DNA of 64,000 nucleotides from Parapedobacter deserti. Lineage in GTDB: Bacteria; Bacteroidota; Bacteroidia; Sphingobacteriales; Sphingobacteriaceae. The notes below the pieces were generated by a model. It ran no database searches, was not told where the DNA came from, and saw only the letters and a program-made list of their open reading frames with translations. Below, piece after piece: positions 15,880-25,328 of the stretch (the stretch's first letter is position 1; each line of letters starts with the position of its first letter). Location: positions 930,001 to 994,000 of the forward strand of contig NZ_JBHRTA010000038.1 in NCBI RefSeq assembly GCF_042646065.1, read 5' to 3'. The position numbers and the translations under genes are program-made.

Positions 15880-17652
15880 ATGAGGTCTTTTTTCAAATAT
15901 GTGCTTGCAACAGTGACAGGCATCGTCCTTTCTTTTATTCTGCTGGTGTTCGTCAGTTTGATCATCATCGGCGGAATGATCAGTTCGATGAGTGACGACA
16001 AAGAGGCGGTGGTGGCAAAGAATTCCTTGCTTCATATCGACTTAAAACACGACATCCCTGAGCGTACGATGCCCGATCCCTTTGATGGTATCGATGTCCC
16101 CGGATTTATTTTTGCGAAGAATCTAGGGCTGGATGATATTCTGAAGCGCATTGAAGGCGCTAAGGACGACGATCGCATAAGGGGCATTTACTTGGATCTT
16201 TCCATGGTATCGGCCAGCTTCGCTTCCCTTCAGGAAATCAGGGATGCATTGTTGAGTTTCAAAAAATCGGGTAAGTTTATTGTCGCCTATAGCGAACTGT
16301 ATACGCAGCGCGCGTATTATTTAGCATCTACGGCGGACCGGATTTATGTCAATCCCGAGGGGACGATTGATTTTCGTGGGCTGGCATCCCAGACCATGTT
16401 TCTGAAAGGAACATTGGACAAGCTGGGTATCGAGGCCCAGGTAGTCAAGGTGGGCACTTATAAGAGTGCGGTCGAGCCGTTCACGTTAGATCGGATGAGT
16501 GAAGCCAACCGCGAGCAAATGGCTTCATTTATCGGCAGTATCTATGGTCATTTTGTCAACGAGATTGCTGCAAGCCGGAAGCTGAGCCCTGATTCATTAC
16601 GAGCTATTGCCGACCGGTATGCTGTGCGCAATGCGGACGATGCCGTAGCGCACGGGCTGGCCGACGGCAAGAAGTATAAAGATGAAATCTTAGGTGAGTT
16701 GAAAGGCCTGTTGGAAATCTCTGAAGATAAAGACATCCCCGCGGTATCGCTAACAAAGTACAGGCCTCAAGCAAAATCGGCTGGCGCCTCCGTACGCGAC
16801 CGAATAGCTGTGGTCTATGCAGTAGGTGAAATTGTCTCCGGTGAAGGGAGCGATGAGATTATCGGTTCCGAACGGATATCTCGTGAGCTTCGAAAGTTGC
16901 GTCGCGATGACAAAGTAAAGGCGGTCGTACTCCGTGTCAATTCCCCGGGAGGCAGTGCGTTAGCGTCGGACGTGATTTGGCGGGAAGTTGATTTGTTGAA
17001 ACAAGCCAAGCCAGTTGTCGTTTCAATGGGGGATGTAGCCGCCTCCGGCGGATATTACATCGCCGCTGCTGCCGACTCTATTTTTGCCCAGCCGAATACG
17101 ATCACAGGCTCCATCGGCGTTTTCGGGCTGATTCCCAACTTACAGGGACTATACCACGATAAGTTGGGCATTACGTATGATAAGGTCAAGACGGGCAAAT
17201 ACGCCGACATGCTGACCACCTTCGACCGCCCGCTTACCGCGGATGAGCGCCTCATTCTGCAACAAGAGGTTGAGCGGATCTATGATACCTTTCTACAGCG
17301 AGTGGTAGACGGCCGGGGCCTATCAAGGGCACGGGTAGATAGCATCGGGCAGGGCCGTGTCTGGAGCGGGCAGCAGGCGCTGGACCTCGGATTGGTAGAT
17401 CGTCTAGGAAGCATAGAGGACGCGATTGCGGCCGCGGCTAAAAAAGCCGGCTTAGCTGATTATCGGCTAGTCACCTATCCCGCAATGAAGAAACCTTTCG
17501 AATCACTGTTGGGGAACACGACCGATCGTATCGCCACATGGTTCGGCAAACGTGAGCTCGGCGAACATTACCGGTATTATGAACAGGTGAAGGCTGCGCT
17601 TCAGCAGCACGGCATACTGGCCCGACTTCCCTTTGAGTTCGAAATCCATTGA
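15880..17652 (+). CDS. sppA: Signal peptide peptidase SppA, long (67K) type
   Basis: A 590-residue membrane-bound serine protease (family S49) that degrades cleaved signal peptides. One N-terminal membrane segment spans about residues 8-35. There are two tandem S49-like domains, as in E. coli SppA. The general-base lysine is Lys195 in VGTYKSAVEP of the first domain. The nucleophile is Ser389 in GDVAASGGYY of the second. Both catalytic residues are present, so it should be active. Its stop codon overlaps the TTG start of the HMG-CoA lyase gene, so the two are probably expressed together. Confidence 0.93.
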   Translation: MRSFFKYVLATVTGIVLSFILLVFVSLIIIGGMISSMSDDKEAVVAKNSLLHIDLKHDIPERTMPDPFDGIDVPGFIFAKNLGLDDILKRIEGAKDDDRIRGIYLDLSMVSASFASLQEIRDALLSFKKSGKFIVAYSELYTQRAYYLASTADRIYVNPEGTIDFRGLASQTMFLKGTLDKLGIEAQVVKVGTYKSAVEPFTLDRMSEANREQMASFIGSIYGHFVNEIAASRKLSPDSLRAIADRYAVRNADDAVAHGLADGKKYKDEILGELKGLLEISEDKDIPAVSLTKYRPQAKSAGASVRDRIAVVYAVGEIVSGEGSDEIIGSERISRELRKLRRDDKVKAVVLRVNSPGGSALASDVIWREVDLLKQAKPVVVSMGDVAASGGYYIAAAADSIFAQPNTITGSIGVFGLIPNLQGLYHDKLGITYDKVKTGKYADMLTTFDRPLTADERLILQQEVERIYDTFLQRVVDGRGLSRARVDSIGQGRVWSGQQALDLGLVDRLGSIEDAIAAAAKKAGLADYRLVTYPAMKKPFESLLGNTTDRIATWFGKRELGEHYRYYEQVKAALQQHGILARLPFEFEIH

Positions 17653-18506
17653 AAGAAAAAATTGCAATAACTGAATGTCCTCGGGATGCAATGCAAGGGA
17701 TGCCCCGCTTCATTCCCACGGAAGTAAAAGCGGCTTATCTTAAATTGCTTCTTTCAGTCGGTTTTGAACGGTTAGACTTCGGGAGCTTCGTGTCGCCCAA
17801 GGCCATCCCTCAGATGCGGGATACAATAGACGTGCTTAACCTTGTGGACGCGGCTGCCAGTACGTCGCAACTCCTTGCCATCGTGGCCAATGTTCGAGGA
17901 GCGGAGCAAGCGACGAAGTTCGCACAAGTTGGAATCCTGGGCTTTCCTTTCTCTATATCCGAAACGTTCCAACGGCGCAATACCAACAGTACCATTGCCC
18001 AGGCGATCGACACTGTAAAGCAGATCGTGGCGATATGCCATGTGAATGGCAAGGTGCCGTTAATTTATCTGTCCATGGGCTTCGGCAATCCGTATGGTGA
18101 TGCGTGGAACCCTGCAATCGTGGCGGATTATACCGCTCAATTGCTCGCATTGGGCGTCAGGCATTTTTCGCTTGCCGATACGGTGGGAAGTTCGACGCCC
18201 GACGGCATCGCAACGTTATACGCCTACATTCACTCGGCATTCCCTGAGATCGAATTGGGGCTGCATCTACACAGCACGCCCAATGAAAGCCGTGATAAGC
18301 TCAGTGCAGCCCTCGACGCAGGATGCGCCCGCTTTGATACGGCATTGCGAGGGCTCGGAGGATGTCCGATGGCCGAGGATAAACTTACGGGAAACATAGC
18401 AACAGAGACCCTGTTGCAATTGCTTTATGAACGGGGGGTCGATACCGGGCTGGACATGGACGCCTGGGCAGAAGCGATGCAATATAGCAGGGAGGTGTTT
18501 TTGTGA
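17649..18506 (+). CDS. Hydroxymethylglutaryl-CoA lyase
   Basis: A 285-residue TIM-barrel enzyme that splits HMG-CoA into acetoacetate and acetyl-CoA in leucine catabolism. The signatures are ITECPRDAMQG at the N-terminus, containing the catalytic Arg-Asp pair, SLADTVGSS, the metal-binding HLHST and the active-site cysteine in GLGGCPMAEDK. The only start that preserves the conserved N-terminus is a TTG at 17649, inside the sppA stop (TTGA overlap). ATG codons further in would delete the catalytic Arg. The link with sppA looks positional rather than metabolic. Confidence 0.88.
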   Translation: MKEKIAITECPRDAMQGMPRFIPTEVKAAYLKLLLSVGFERLDFGSFVSPKAIPQMRDTIDVLNLVDAAASTSQLLAIVANVRGAEQATKFAQVGILGFPFSISETFQRRNTNSTIAQAIDTVKQIVAICHVNGKVPLIYLSMGFGNPYGDAWNPAIVADYTAQLLALGVRHFSLADTVGSSTPDGIATLYAYIHSAFPEIELGLHLHSTPNESRDKLSAALDAGCARFDTALRGLGGCPMAEDKLTGNIATETLLQLLYERGVDTGLDMDAWAEAMQYSREVFL

Positions 18507-18604
18507 ATGCGGACTTAGCGGCTGATAGCAAACCTGACAGCCAAGAGCAACGACGTGTTTGATAAAAAAAACAAACGACAAAGAAAAAAAACAAATTCTT
18601 ATAT

Positions 18605-18612
18605 TAGTTTTG
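18605..18612 (+). promoter_or_regulatory. -7 element of the pgk promoter
   Basis: TAGTTTTG is an exact TAnnTTTG element 24 bases before the pgk ATG. The -33 position is A-rich and carries no clear TTTG. Confidence 0.5.
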
Positions 18613-18636
18613 CTGAATAAGTTGATTTTATAACGT

Positions 18637-19827
18637 ATGAGAACCATAGACGATTTAGATTTTTCGACGAAGAAAGCATTAATCAGGGTGGATTTTAACG
18701 TACCACTCGATGAAAATTTTAATATTACGGACGACAATCGCATCCAGGGAGCGGCACCAACCATCAAGAAAATCCTCAATGACGGCGGTGCGGTGATCCT
18801 TATGTCCCATCTCGGACGTCCCAAGGAAGGGCCAGCAGCGAAATTCTCATTGAAACATATTGTGAAGCATCTTTCGGGTGTGTTAGGCGTAGACGTCCAG
18901 TTTGCGGATGACTGCATCGGTGGGGATGCGTATGGTAAGGCGGCAGCCCTAAAACCCGGCGAGGTATTGCTTTTGGAAAACCTCCGTTTCTACAAGGAGG
19001 AAGAGAAAGGAGACAGCGAGTTTGCCGGAAAGCTTGCTAGACTTGGCGATGTGTATGTAAACGATGCTTTCGGCACAGCACATCGTGCACACGCATCTAC
19101 AGCGGTCATCGCTCAGTTTTTCCCCAATGCGAAATACTTCGGCTACCTGATGGCAGCTGAGATCGGCAACGCAGAAAAGGTGCTGAACAATCCGCAACGG
19201 CCCTTCACCGCCATTATGGGCGGTGCCAAGGTGTCTGATAAGCTCGAGTTGATCGAAGCATTGCTCGACAAGGTCGATAACTTGATTATCGGAGGTGGTA
19301 TGGCCTATACCTTTGTAAAAGCGCAGGGTGGCGAAATAGGAAGGTCGCTCGTAGAAACGGATAAGTTGACCTTGGCGAACGACTTGGTGACCAAAGCAGA
19401 GGAAAAGGGTGTTAACCTGGTGCTGCCGACCGATTCGCAGATCGCTGATGAATTTGCTCCTGATTCCCCCGCGTATGACGGGCCGAACGATCAGATACCT
19501 GCCGACAAGATGGGACTTGATATTGGCAAAGAGTCCGCGGAGCATTTTACTCAGGTCATCATGGCATCCAATACGATTCTTTGGAATGGTCCGATGGGCG
19601 TGTTTGAAATGGATAAGTTTGCCAGGGGCACCAAAGCGGTTGCCGATGCGGTAGTAGCTGCAACGGAACGGGGGGCCTTCTCGCTGATCGGCGGTGGCGA
19701 TTCGGCTGCTGCAGTGAGCAAATTCGGCATGACCGAACACGTAAGCTACGTAAGCACGGGCGGCGGCGCCTTGTTGGAATATATGGAAGGAAAAGAGCTG
19801 CCGGGTGTGAAAGCGATAAATGAATAA
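18637..19827 (+). CDS. pgk: Phosphoglycerate kinase
   Basis: A 396-residue cytoplasmic glycolytic enzyme that makes ATP from 1,3-bisphosphoglycerate. The signature stretch is RVDFNVPLDE at residues 17-26, then LMSHLGRPK, LLENLRFY, a glycine-rich loop IMGGAKVSDK and the C-terminal nucleotide-binding GGGDSAAAV. Length is standard. It appears monocistronic, with its own -7 element upstream and a strong terminator directly after the stop. Confidence 0.98.
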   Translation: MRTIDDLDFSTKKALIRVDFNVPLDENFNITDDNRIQGAAPTIKKILNDGGAVILMSHLGRPKEGPAAKFSLKHIVKHLSGVLGVDVQFADDCIGGDAYGKAAALKPGEVLLLENLRFYKEEEKGDSEFAGKLARLGDVYVNDAFGTAHRAHASTAVIAQFFPNAKYFGYLMAAEIGNAEKVLNNPQRPFTAIMGGAKVSDKLELIEALLDKVDNLIIGGGMAYTFVKAQGGEIGRSLVETDKLTLANDLVTKAEEKGVNLVLPTDSQIADEFAPDSPAYDGPNDQIPADKMGLDIGKESAEHFTQVIMASNTILWNGPMGVFEMDKFARGTKAVADAVVAATERGAFSLIGGGDSAAAVSKFGMTEHVSYVSTGGGALLEYMEGKELPGVKAINE

Positions 19828-19856
19828 GAAAAGCGGTTTATGCCGCTTTTCTTTTA
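19828..19856 (+). terminator. Terminator after pgk, shared with the convergent gene
   Basis: GAAAAGCGG (19828-19836) pairs with CCGCTTTTC (19843-19851) and is followed by T4. The stem starts right after the pgk stop, and its end touches the stop of the convergent 944-residue protein gene. On the opposite strand the A-rich flank also gives a T run, so it could act in both directions. Confidence 0.85.
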
Positions 19857-22688
19857 GTAACTATATGCAATGCCGTATGTGGCAAACACCCGTTTCGATG
19901 TGCCGGCTTCGTTAGCATAGACAAGCTTTACGCCAATATCAAAATTAGGTAGGTAATACCGAAGCAGATTCATATCCGAGCGAAATTCGAACCCGAATGT
20001 ACGGGGGCTGAGATCATTCCCTGACCGCACGTTTTGGAAGTCCGCAAAAAAACCGCCCTTGAAACGCTTGATGTAAGCTAAAGGACCGACAGCCCAATCA
20101 GGATAGGCAATGGGAAAGCGGTAGCTGACAAGCAAGGTGTTATCTACTGGAACCGGCCGCAACTGGTCATATCCGCTCACCATGGGTATATCGTTGACCA
20201 TCCGATAATTGCCGTTGCCCTGTTGGTAATTGAACCGGGCAAGCAAGGAGTGGTTGCGCCAAATCCCGGGAAAATAGAAAGCTGTCCGAAGGGCTAGGTG
20301 CTCACCAGCTATGCGGCCGTCGAAGGGAAAATGTCGGTACGTAATGCTTAAGTGCTGTCCCCAACGGGGCGCAAGGTCCAGCAAGCTTTGCCGCACATTG
20401 TGGTTGAAATAGAATTGATAATGCATCGGGAAATCAATGCGATCAATAAAGCGATCCCGGAACTGCGGTTCGCTTAGGTCGTACCGACGGGTATAGGAAG
20501 TAGCTGCGCTAAGCCCTGTGGTAAAAACATGATTAAGGCGGTAAAACACCAAGGGGACATTCATCCGCACCGTTGCGGCATTCTCCCGCCAGCGCAGGCC
20601 GATCACCTGTTGGTCACCGCCGGGAAAGTTCACCCGTGCCGCACTTACCTGCCCCCTGTTGCGGTACTCTAAAGAAAACTTCGGGAAAAATCGCTGGTAG
20701 TTTACCGATGCGAGGTATTCGCTGCTCCGGATATCGCCATCGTAAATGTATCCCAACCGGATCTGAGCCGTGTTCAGCAAATCATCTGAAAGCCAGTATA
20801 TCCCTGGATTGATCTGCCCGATGTTTTCGAAATTCCCGTTGTCGACGGAGAGGCTATGGAAGTTGATTAGCTTTTTAAGCCCGCTATAAGGGGTAGAAGG
20901 CCTTGTTTCGATCTGGACGGTATCGTTATGGGGTAAGGTATTTTCCAGCCTTGTAGGTGGTTTAAAATGGCTGGCTTGCGAATTTTCCGGTTTTACGTGA
21001 CTGATACGATACCCGTCAACCTGATAATTGTTAAACCATATATGGCCGCTTGCCTGATCAAACGAGGGGTTAAAAGCTCCATACCGGGCATGAGTAAGTT
21101 GGGTGACGGTACCTGTTTCCGCATTCAGTTCATACAAGTTGTCGATCCCATGATAATGCGCCTTGAACACCACCTTTCCATCTGTATATATTGGCCGCTC
21201 GATTTGCTGCGATTGCCATTCCAGGAGGAATCGGTAAGCTGCTGTTGGGATATCCAGTTCTACGATAGCTGCGCCCTGTTGGGAGATAGCTGTAGCAATA
21301 ACTCTGGAACCACTTTCATCAAAAGCAGGTGTCTGCAACATGATGTTTTTCGGCGACGGAAAGCGGGACACCAGTCTGCCTGTTTGGCTATCTAAAAGCA
21401 CAAGGCTGACGGTGTTGTCCTCTTCAACCGCAACGGCGGCCAACTGCCGGCCGTCCGGCCGCAGGGCAGGCGAAAAGTAGCGGCTTCTGTGCGTGAGTTG
21501 TTTGTAGGATTGCGTATTCAGGTCATAAAGATTGATCACATTATATGTGCGTTTGCCATAGCGTCCATGGCGCCGTAGTTCGTCCCAGACGATTTTCCCT
21601 GCCGCGTACGCGAAGTTCGGCTCGGTTTGTCGGCCAGTTTTTACCACCGTTTGTTGCCGTGATACGGAGTCTAAAATAACGATAGCAGGGACGTTGTAAA
21701 CACTTTGGTGAAGGGCGATGAGGCGTCCGTCCGGCAAAGCCTGCGGAAGCAGCCAACTTTCGGGTCTACTCGACTGCCGATTGGGGAATTCGGTGTAATC
21801 AATGGGGGTAAGTTCGGCCAGCTGTTCTTTCCATTTCTGCGCCAATGCCTCCCGGGTTTTTTCATGCCATTGGCGTGTAGTGTAGCCGGTAAATTTTTTC
21901 AGGGAGTTGCTGAAATTGTAGGGCCGGATTGGTAGCTTAGCCATGCGGCTCATCAGGCTGTCTATGATGGCTGGGTCGTGCTCGCTTTCGAGCTGTAGTG
22001 TCATAAAATAGCCGAGCTCATAGAAGCCCGGTGTGACATCGCGGAGCGACCCCAAATAGTCCTTCTGGTAGCCGTATTTTTTTCCATAAAGCAGGTTGGT
22101 TCGGAAAGGCATTTCCCACGACGGTAGCCGCCCGCGCCCTGCGTTGGAAAGCTTGGTTTCTGTGAGTACCGCATCCCCCTCAAAAAACCAGGCCGGCAAG
22201 GTGACCCCGTAGATCGCGAGCGCCAACTGCTCAAAAAAAGGTGCCCGAAGATATCCTGTCAATTTGTCAAACTGGACAACATGCCGGAGCTCGTGGATGG
22301 CCAGGTTATTCAGCCAATCCTGGAAATCGCTCTGCTGGGGTGGGGTAGTGTAAAACTCAGACCGGCGGGGGGCAAGTTGCACATTCCCGTTAGATTCGAC
22401 GGTCTGATTCTGTAATACAATAGAAATTTTTCTGGGCTTTTTCCCTAATGTCTGACTTACCCGCAGCCGCAATAGCTCCAGGTCACTTGCCATTTTCTGA
22501 GCGCGGTCTTCGAATGCACTGGGATAAATCAGTTGGAAGTTTTCGGTATTAATTTGACGCCAATCGACACTTGGAGGATACTGGTCGTTTCCAAAAATCT
22601 GTGCAAACGTATCCAATGAATAGATACATAATATTATTGTACCTAACAAACTGAAAAAAAGATATAAATGACTCAAAATATTCTTCAT
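19854..22688 (-). CDS. Outer-membrane protein combining a gluzincin protease-like domain, a TolB-like propeller and a beta-barrel
   Basis: A 944-residue exported protein with a signal-anchor-like N-terminus (about residues 8-30, ending TFAQ). Residues 40-290 resemble a zinc metallopeptidase of the gluzincin type: HELRH at 132-136 fits HExxH, and a possible third ligand is Glu170 in AWFFEGDA. Residues of about 310-600 contain repeated DGR/DESG-type blade motifs of a TolB/DPP-IV-like beta-propeller (for example ALRPDGRQLAAV). The last 300 residues alternate polar and aromatic residues and end in YGIAYSY, as in outer-membrane barrels. The function is unknown, but surface or periplasmic proteolysis is suggested by the intact motif. 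It converges with pgk. Confidence 0.7.
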   Translation of the reverse strand: MKNILSHLYLFFSLLGTIILCIYSLDTFAQIFGNDQYPPSVDWRQINTENFQLIYPSAFEDRAQKMASDLELLRLRVSQTLGKKPRKISIVLQNQTVESNGNVQLAPRRSEFYTTPPQQSDFQDWLNNLAIHELRHVVQFDKLTGYLRAPFFEQLALAIYGVTLPAWFFEGDAVLTETKLSNAGRGRLPSWEMPFRTNLLYGKKYGYQKDYLGSLRDVTPGFYELGYFMTLQLESEHDPAIIDSLMSRMAKLPIRPYNFSNSLKKFTGYTTRQWHEKTREALAQKWKEQLAELTPIDYTEFPNRQSSRPESWLLPQALPDGRLIALHQSVYNVPAIVILDSVSRQQTVVKTGRQTEPNFAYAAGKIVWDELRRHGRYGKRTYNVINLYDLNTQSYKQLTHRSRYFSPALRPDGRQLAAVAVEEDNTVSLVLLDSQTGRLVSRFPSPKNIMLQTPAFDESGSRVIATAISQQGAAIVELDIPTAAYRFLLEWQSQQIERPIYTDGKVVFKAHYHGIDNLYELNAETGTVTQLTHARYGAFNPSFDQASGHIWFNNYQVDGYRISHVKPENSQASHFKPPTRLENTLPHNDTVQIETRPSTPYSGLKKLINFHSLSVDNGNFENIGQINPGIYWLSDDLLNTAQIRLGYIYDGDIRSSEYLASVNYQRFFPKFSLEYRNRGQVSAARVNFPGGDQQVIGLRWRENAATVRMNVPLVFYRLNHVFTTGLSAATSYTRRYDLSEPQFRDRFIDRIDFPMHYQFYFNHNVRQSLLDLAPRWGQHLSITYRHFPFDGRIAGEHLALRTAFYFPGIWRNHSLLARFNYQQGNGNYRMVNDIPMVSGYDQLRPVPVDNTLLVSYRFPIAYPDWAVGPLAYIKRFKGGFFADFQNVRSGNDLSPRTFGFEFRSDMNLLRYYLPNFDIGVKLVYANEAGTSKRVFATYGIAYSY

Positions 22689-23301
22689 AAGTGCGATCTG
22701 CTAATATTTTTGGTATAAAAGTGGTTTGATTACACCCTATTTGCATACTTCTACTTTATATAATTGGTATTACGTGCTGATTTTTATAATGCTATTTATT
22801 TTTTATATTCATGTGACTCGGTGCTTTTTCACTTTCATTTAGGTAAATATGCACAAAAAAATTGAGACGAATGCAAGGGTTGCTTCAGCCTTATTGCTCA
22901 GGGTGCCGACGCACAAAACTGTTCGGTTTGCTCCGCTAGATTCGCATCCCTGTTTAGCCACGCTTTCAGCCCGACAATGTGCCGCCGATTTATTGCTTTC
23001 AGCAGAGACGTTTTGGTGCCGCGGCCGCGTGGGTTGGCTGGCCCAACTACGGTTTGATTGTTATTGACCCAAGTGCAGTGTGTATGATCGGCGGAAGCCA
23101 CATAAGGCGACTGAGCATTTTTCCACTAACAAATGGTGTGCTGTCATTTTGTCTTTATGCCATCACGCAACCATGCGGTCTATGCCAATCTTTAGGGTGG
23201 TTTTTAACACGCAGTTGTTCGTTCTTTTCATTTAAAAAGCCGACTTTTGCAACCAAAATCTTTCACCGATGTAGGATATCGATTTTAATTTAGGAGGGCC
23301 T
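22689..23301. other. 613-base intergenic region before mgtE
   Basis: No credible gene is visible. The first 160 bases are AT-rich and should hold the promoter of the 944-residue protein gene. The stretch 22861-23110 has higher GC and short open frames on both strands, none with a recognisable protein signature. It may be decayed coding DNA. A near -7 element, GACTTTTG, lies at 23242-23249 upstream of mgtE. Confidence 0.5.
23292..23301 (+). promoter_or_regulatory. Strong Shine-Dalgarno sequence at mgtE
   Basis: AGGAGGG at 23292-23298 ends three bases before the mgtE ATG. Such a perfect ribosome-binding sequence is unusual in this window, where most starts lack one. It fixes the start codon. 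Confidence 0.6.
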
Positions 23302-24681
23302 ATGGACGAACTGGATACGCTGGTAGAACAAACCGAATTGCTTTTGGCCGAAGGCGATGAATTGCGACTTAAGGAGTACCTCGATGAGTTGAACATATCT
23401 GATGTGGAAGCCCTGATCGACGAACTCCCGGAATACGGTCCAAAGTTCATCGAAACCCTCAGTATAAATCGTGCGGTGAATGTGTTCCGAATCCTCGACT
23501 TTCCTACCCAAGAACGTATCCTAAAAAAGCTCTCCGGCCCTAAGATTTCGGAGATCATCAATGAGATGCCGCCGGATGATCGGACAGCGTTTTTCAGTGA
23601 GCTGAAAGGCGATGTGGTAAAGCAACTCATCATCCTCCTTTCCCCCGCGGATCGCAAGGAAGCGTTGGCGTTGCTGGGGTATCCGGAAGACAGCGTTGGC
23701 AGGTTGATGACGCCGGATTACATCACCGTAAAGCAGCATTGGGACATTAACCGTGTGCTGCAACACATACGTCGCTATGGAAAAGCATCAGAGACCATCG
23801 ATGTGCTGTACGTGATTGACAAGGACGGCAAGTTGCTAGATGATATTCGTATTCGTGATATTTTGCTTGCCGACCCCGAGACCAAGGTAAAGGACCTGGT
23901 AGACAACCGGCTTATCGCCCTCAGCGCGGACGACCCGCAGGAGGAGGCGATCAATAGTTTCCGGATGAATAATCGGGTGGCGCTTCCGGTTGTGGACGAG
24001 CAGGGGATCATGCTGGGTATTGTGACAGTAGACGATATTCTATGGGTGGCTAATGAAGAGTATACCGAAGACATGCAGCGGATAGGAGGTACCGAAGCGC
24101 TGGATGAACCTTATTTGGATGTTTCAGTTATGCACCTCGTAAAAAAGCGGGCCGGATGGCTGATCGTGTTGTTCCTGGGGCAACTGCTTACTGCGACAGT
24201 AATGGAGCATTATGAGAGTCAGTTGGCTTCGGCGGTGATATTGGTCATGTTTATCCCCCTCATCATGTCGAGTGGGGGTAACAGCGGGTCGCAGGCCGCC
24301 ACCCTCATCATTCAGGCGATGGCGTTGGGTGAGGTGACACTAGCGGACTGGTGGCGGGTGATGCGGCGGGAGATCCTATCTGGACTGGCATTGGGGTTAC
24401 TCTTAGGTGTACTTGGCTTTTTTCGTATTGCCACTTGGCAGGCTTTCTCGCATGCCTACGGCGAACATTGGATGCCTGTGGGATTCGTGGTGAGTCTTTC
24501 GCTGGTGGGGATTGTGATGTGGGGGTCATTAGTGGGGTCTATGCTGCCATTTATCCTGCGCAGGTTGGGTGCTGATCCGGCGTCGTCTTCGGCACCTTTC
24601 GTAGCAACCTTGGTAGATGTAACTGGGTTGATTATTTATTTCACCGTGGCAACGCTGATCCTTGCCGGAGTATTGCTATGA
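23302..24681 (+). CDS. mgtE: Magnesium transporter MgtE
   Basis: A 459-residue Mg2+ channel/transporter. The domains in order are an N-terminal helical MgtE_N domain (residues 1-130, with MPPDDRTAFFSEL), two CBS domains (about 135-255) that sense cytoplasmic Mg2+, and a C-terminal membrane domain with five helices. The membrane domain contains the conserved SSGGNSGSQAATL pore segment and GADPASSSAPFVATLVDVTGL. It is the first gene of an operon in which the next two genes overlap by ATGA. An AGGAGG ribosome-binding sequence precedes it. No Mg riboswitch was recognised in the leader. Confidence 0.95.
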   Translation: MDELDTLVEQTELLLAEGDELRLKEYLDELNISDVEALIDELPEYGPKFIETLSINRAVNVFRILDFPTQERILKKLSGPKISEIINEMPPDDRTAFFSELKGDVVKQLIILLSPADRKEALALLGYPEDSVGRLMTPDYITVKQHWDINRVLQHIRRYGKASETIDVLYVIDKDGKLLDDIRIRDILLADPETKVKDLVDNRLIALSADDPQEEAINSFRMNNRVALPVVDEQGIMLGIVTVDDILWVANEEYTEDMQRIGGTEALDEPYLDVSVMHLVKKRAGWLIVLFLGQLLTATVMEHYESQLASAVILVMFIPLIMSSGGNSGSQAATLIIQAMALGEVTLADWWRVMRREILSGLALGLLLGVLGFFRIATWQAFSHAYGEHWMPVGFVVSLSLVGIVMWGSLVGSMLPFILRRLGADPASSSAPFVATLVDVTGLIIYFTVATLILAGVLL

Positions 24682-25328
24682 AAATTTCCAAGATATACTG
24701 GAGCGGATGGATCCTGTTTTTTCCGTTTGCCGAGCTTGTGGCACAGAGTCGCCTTCCAGTGCTATTGGAATTGGAGGGCGGCATTGAATGGCTTGGCAAC
24801 ACATCGGTGCGCAGGGTTTTCCCAGCGGGAGGAAGTTTGAAGCTGGGACCTGTTTTCGCAATGGCAGACCAAGGCCGGCTCCGGCTTCGTCCACAGGCAG
24901 GCTTTAAATTATTTTTCAACGAGTTGGACGAATGGACCACTGAGCACCTCCGTATGATTCGTCTGGGCGGGCAGGTGAGTTATGATCTCTTTTACGTCGG
25001 ACACACAACATTCTTCCCGTACGCAGCGGCTGATTTCAACTGGGTGGCCAACTATGATGCCGAAAGTGACGGCAGTACAGGTGACGCTGAAAACACTACA
25101 TTTTCGGACAGCTACCTGAAGGGATCGGGATTCTCAACGGAAGTCGGTATGCGCATACAGTATCGGGAATTTTACATCAAGCTGGGCTATGAAGTTCTCA
25201 ACCCCCGGCTGAGGGTGAAAGGATATTTAATCGATGAGGATCTGGAGGCAGGCTACATGACACCGCCGTCGCATCTTTTCAACTTCAATGCCGTAAATCT
25301 TTCAGTGGGTATAACTATTGGGCCATGA
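24678..25328 (+). CDS. Putative outer-membrane beta-barrel protein in the mgtE operon
   Basis: A 216-residue exported protein with a signal peptide (residues 1-22, ending LVAQ). The remainder consists of alternating beta-strand-like segments (for example LRLRPQAGFKLFF and YIKLGYEVLNPRL) ending in LSVGITIGP. That is compatible with a small outer-membrane barrel of the OmpA/OmpW size class. I cannot name the family. Its ATG overlaps the mgtE stop (ATGA), and its own stop overlaps the next start in the same way, so all three proteins are probably made in step. Confidence 0.6.
   Translation: MKISKIYWSGWILFFPFAELVAQSRLPVLLELEGGIEWLGNTSVRRVFPAGGSLKLGPVFAMADQGRLRLRPQAGFKLFFNELDEWTTEHLRMIRLGGQVSYDLFYVGHTTFFPYAAADFNWVANYDAESDGSTGDAENTTFSDSYLKGSGFSTEVGMRIQYREFYIKLGYEVLNPRLRVKGYLIDEDLEAGYMTPPSHLFNFNAVNLSVGITIGP

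Noticed and set aside
22849..23101. Short open frames on both strands upstream of mgtE
   Set aside because: No signature, no promoter or start context, and they overlap each other on opposite strands. Treated as unassigned intergenic DNA.
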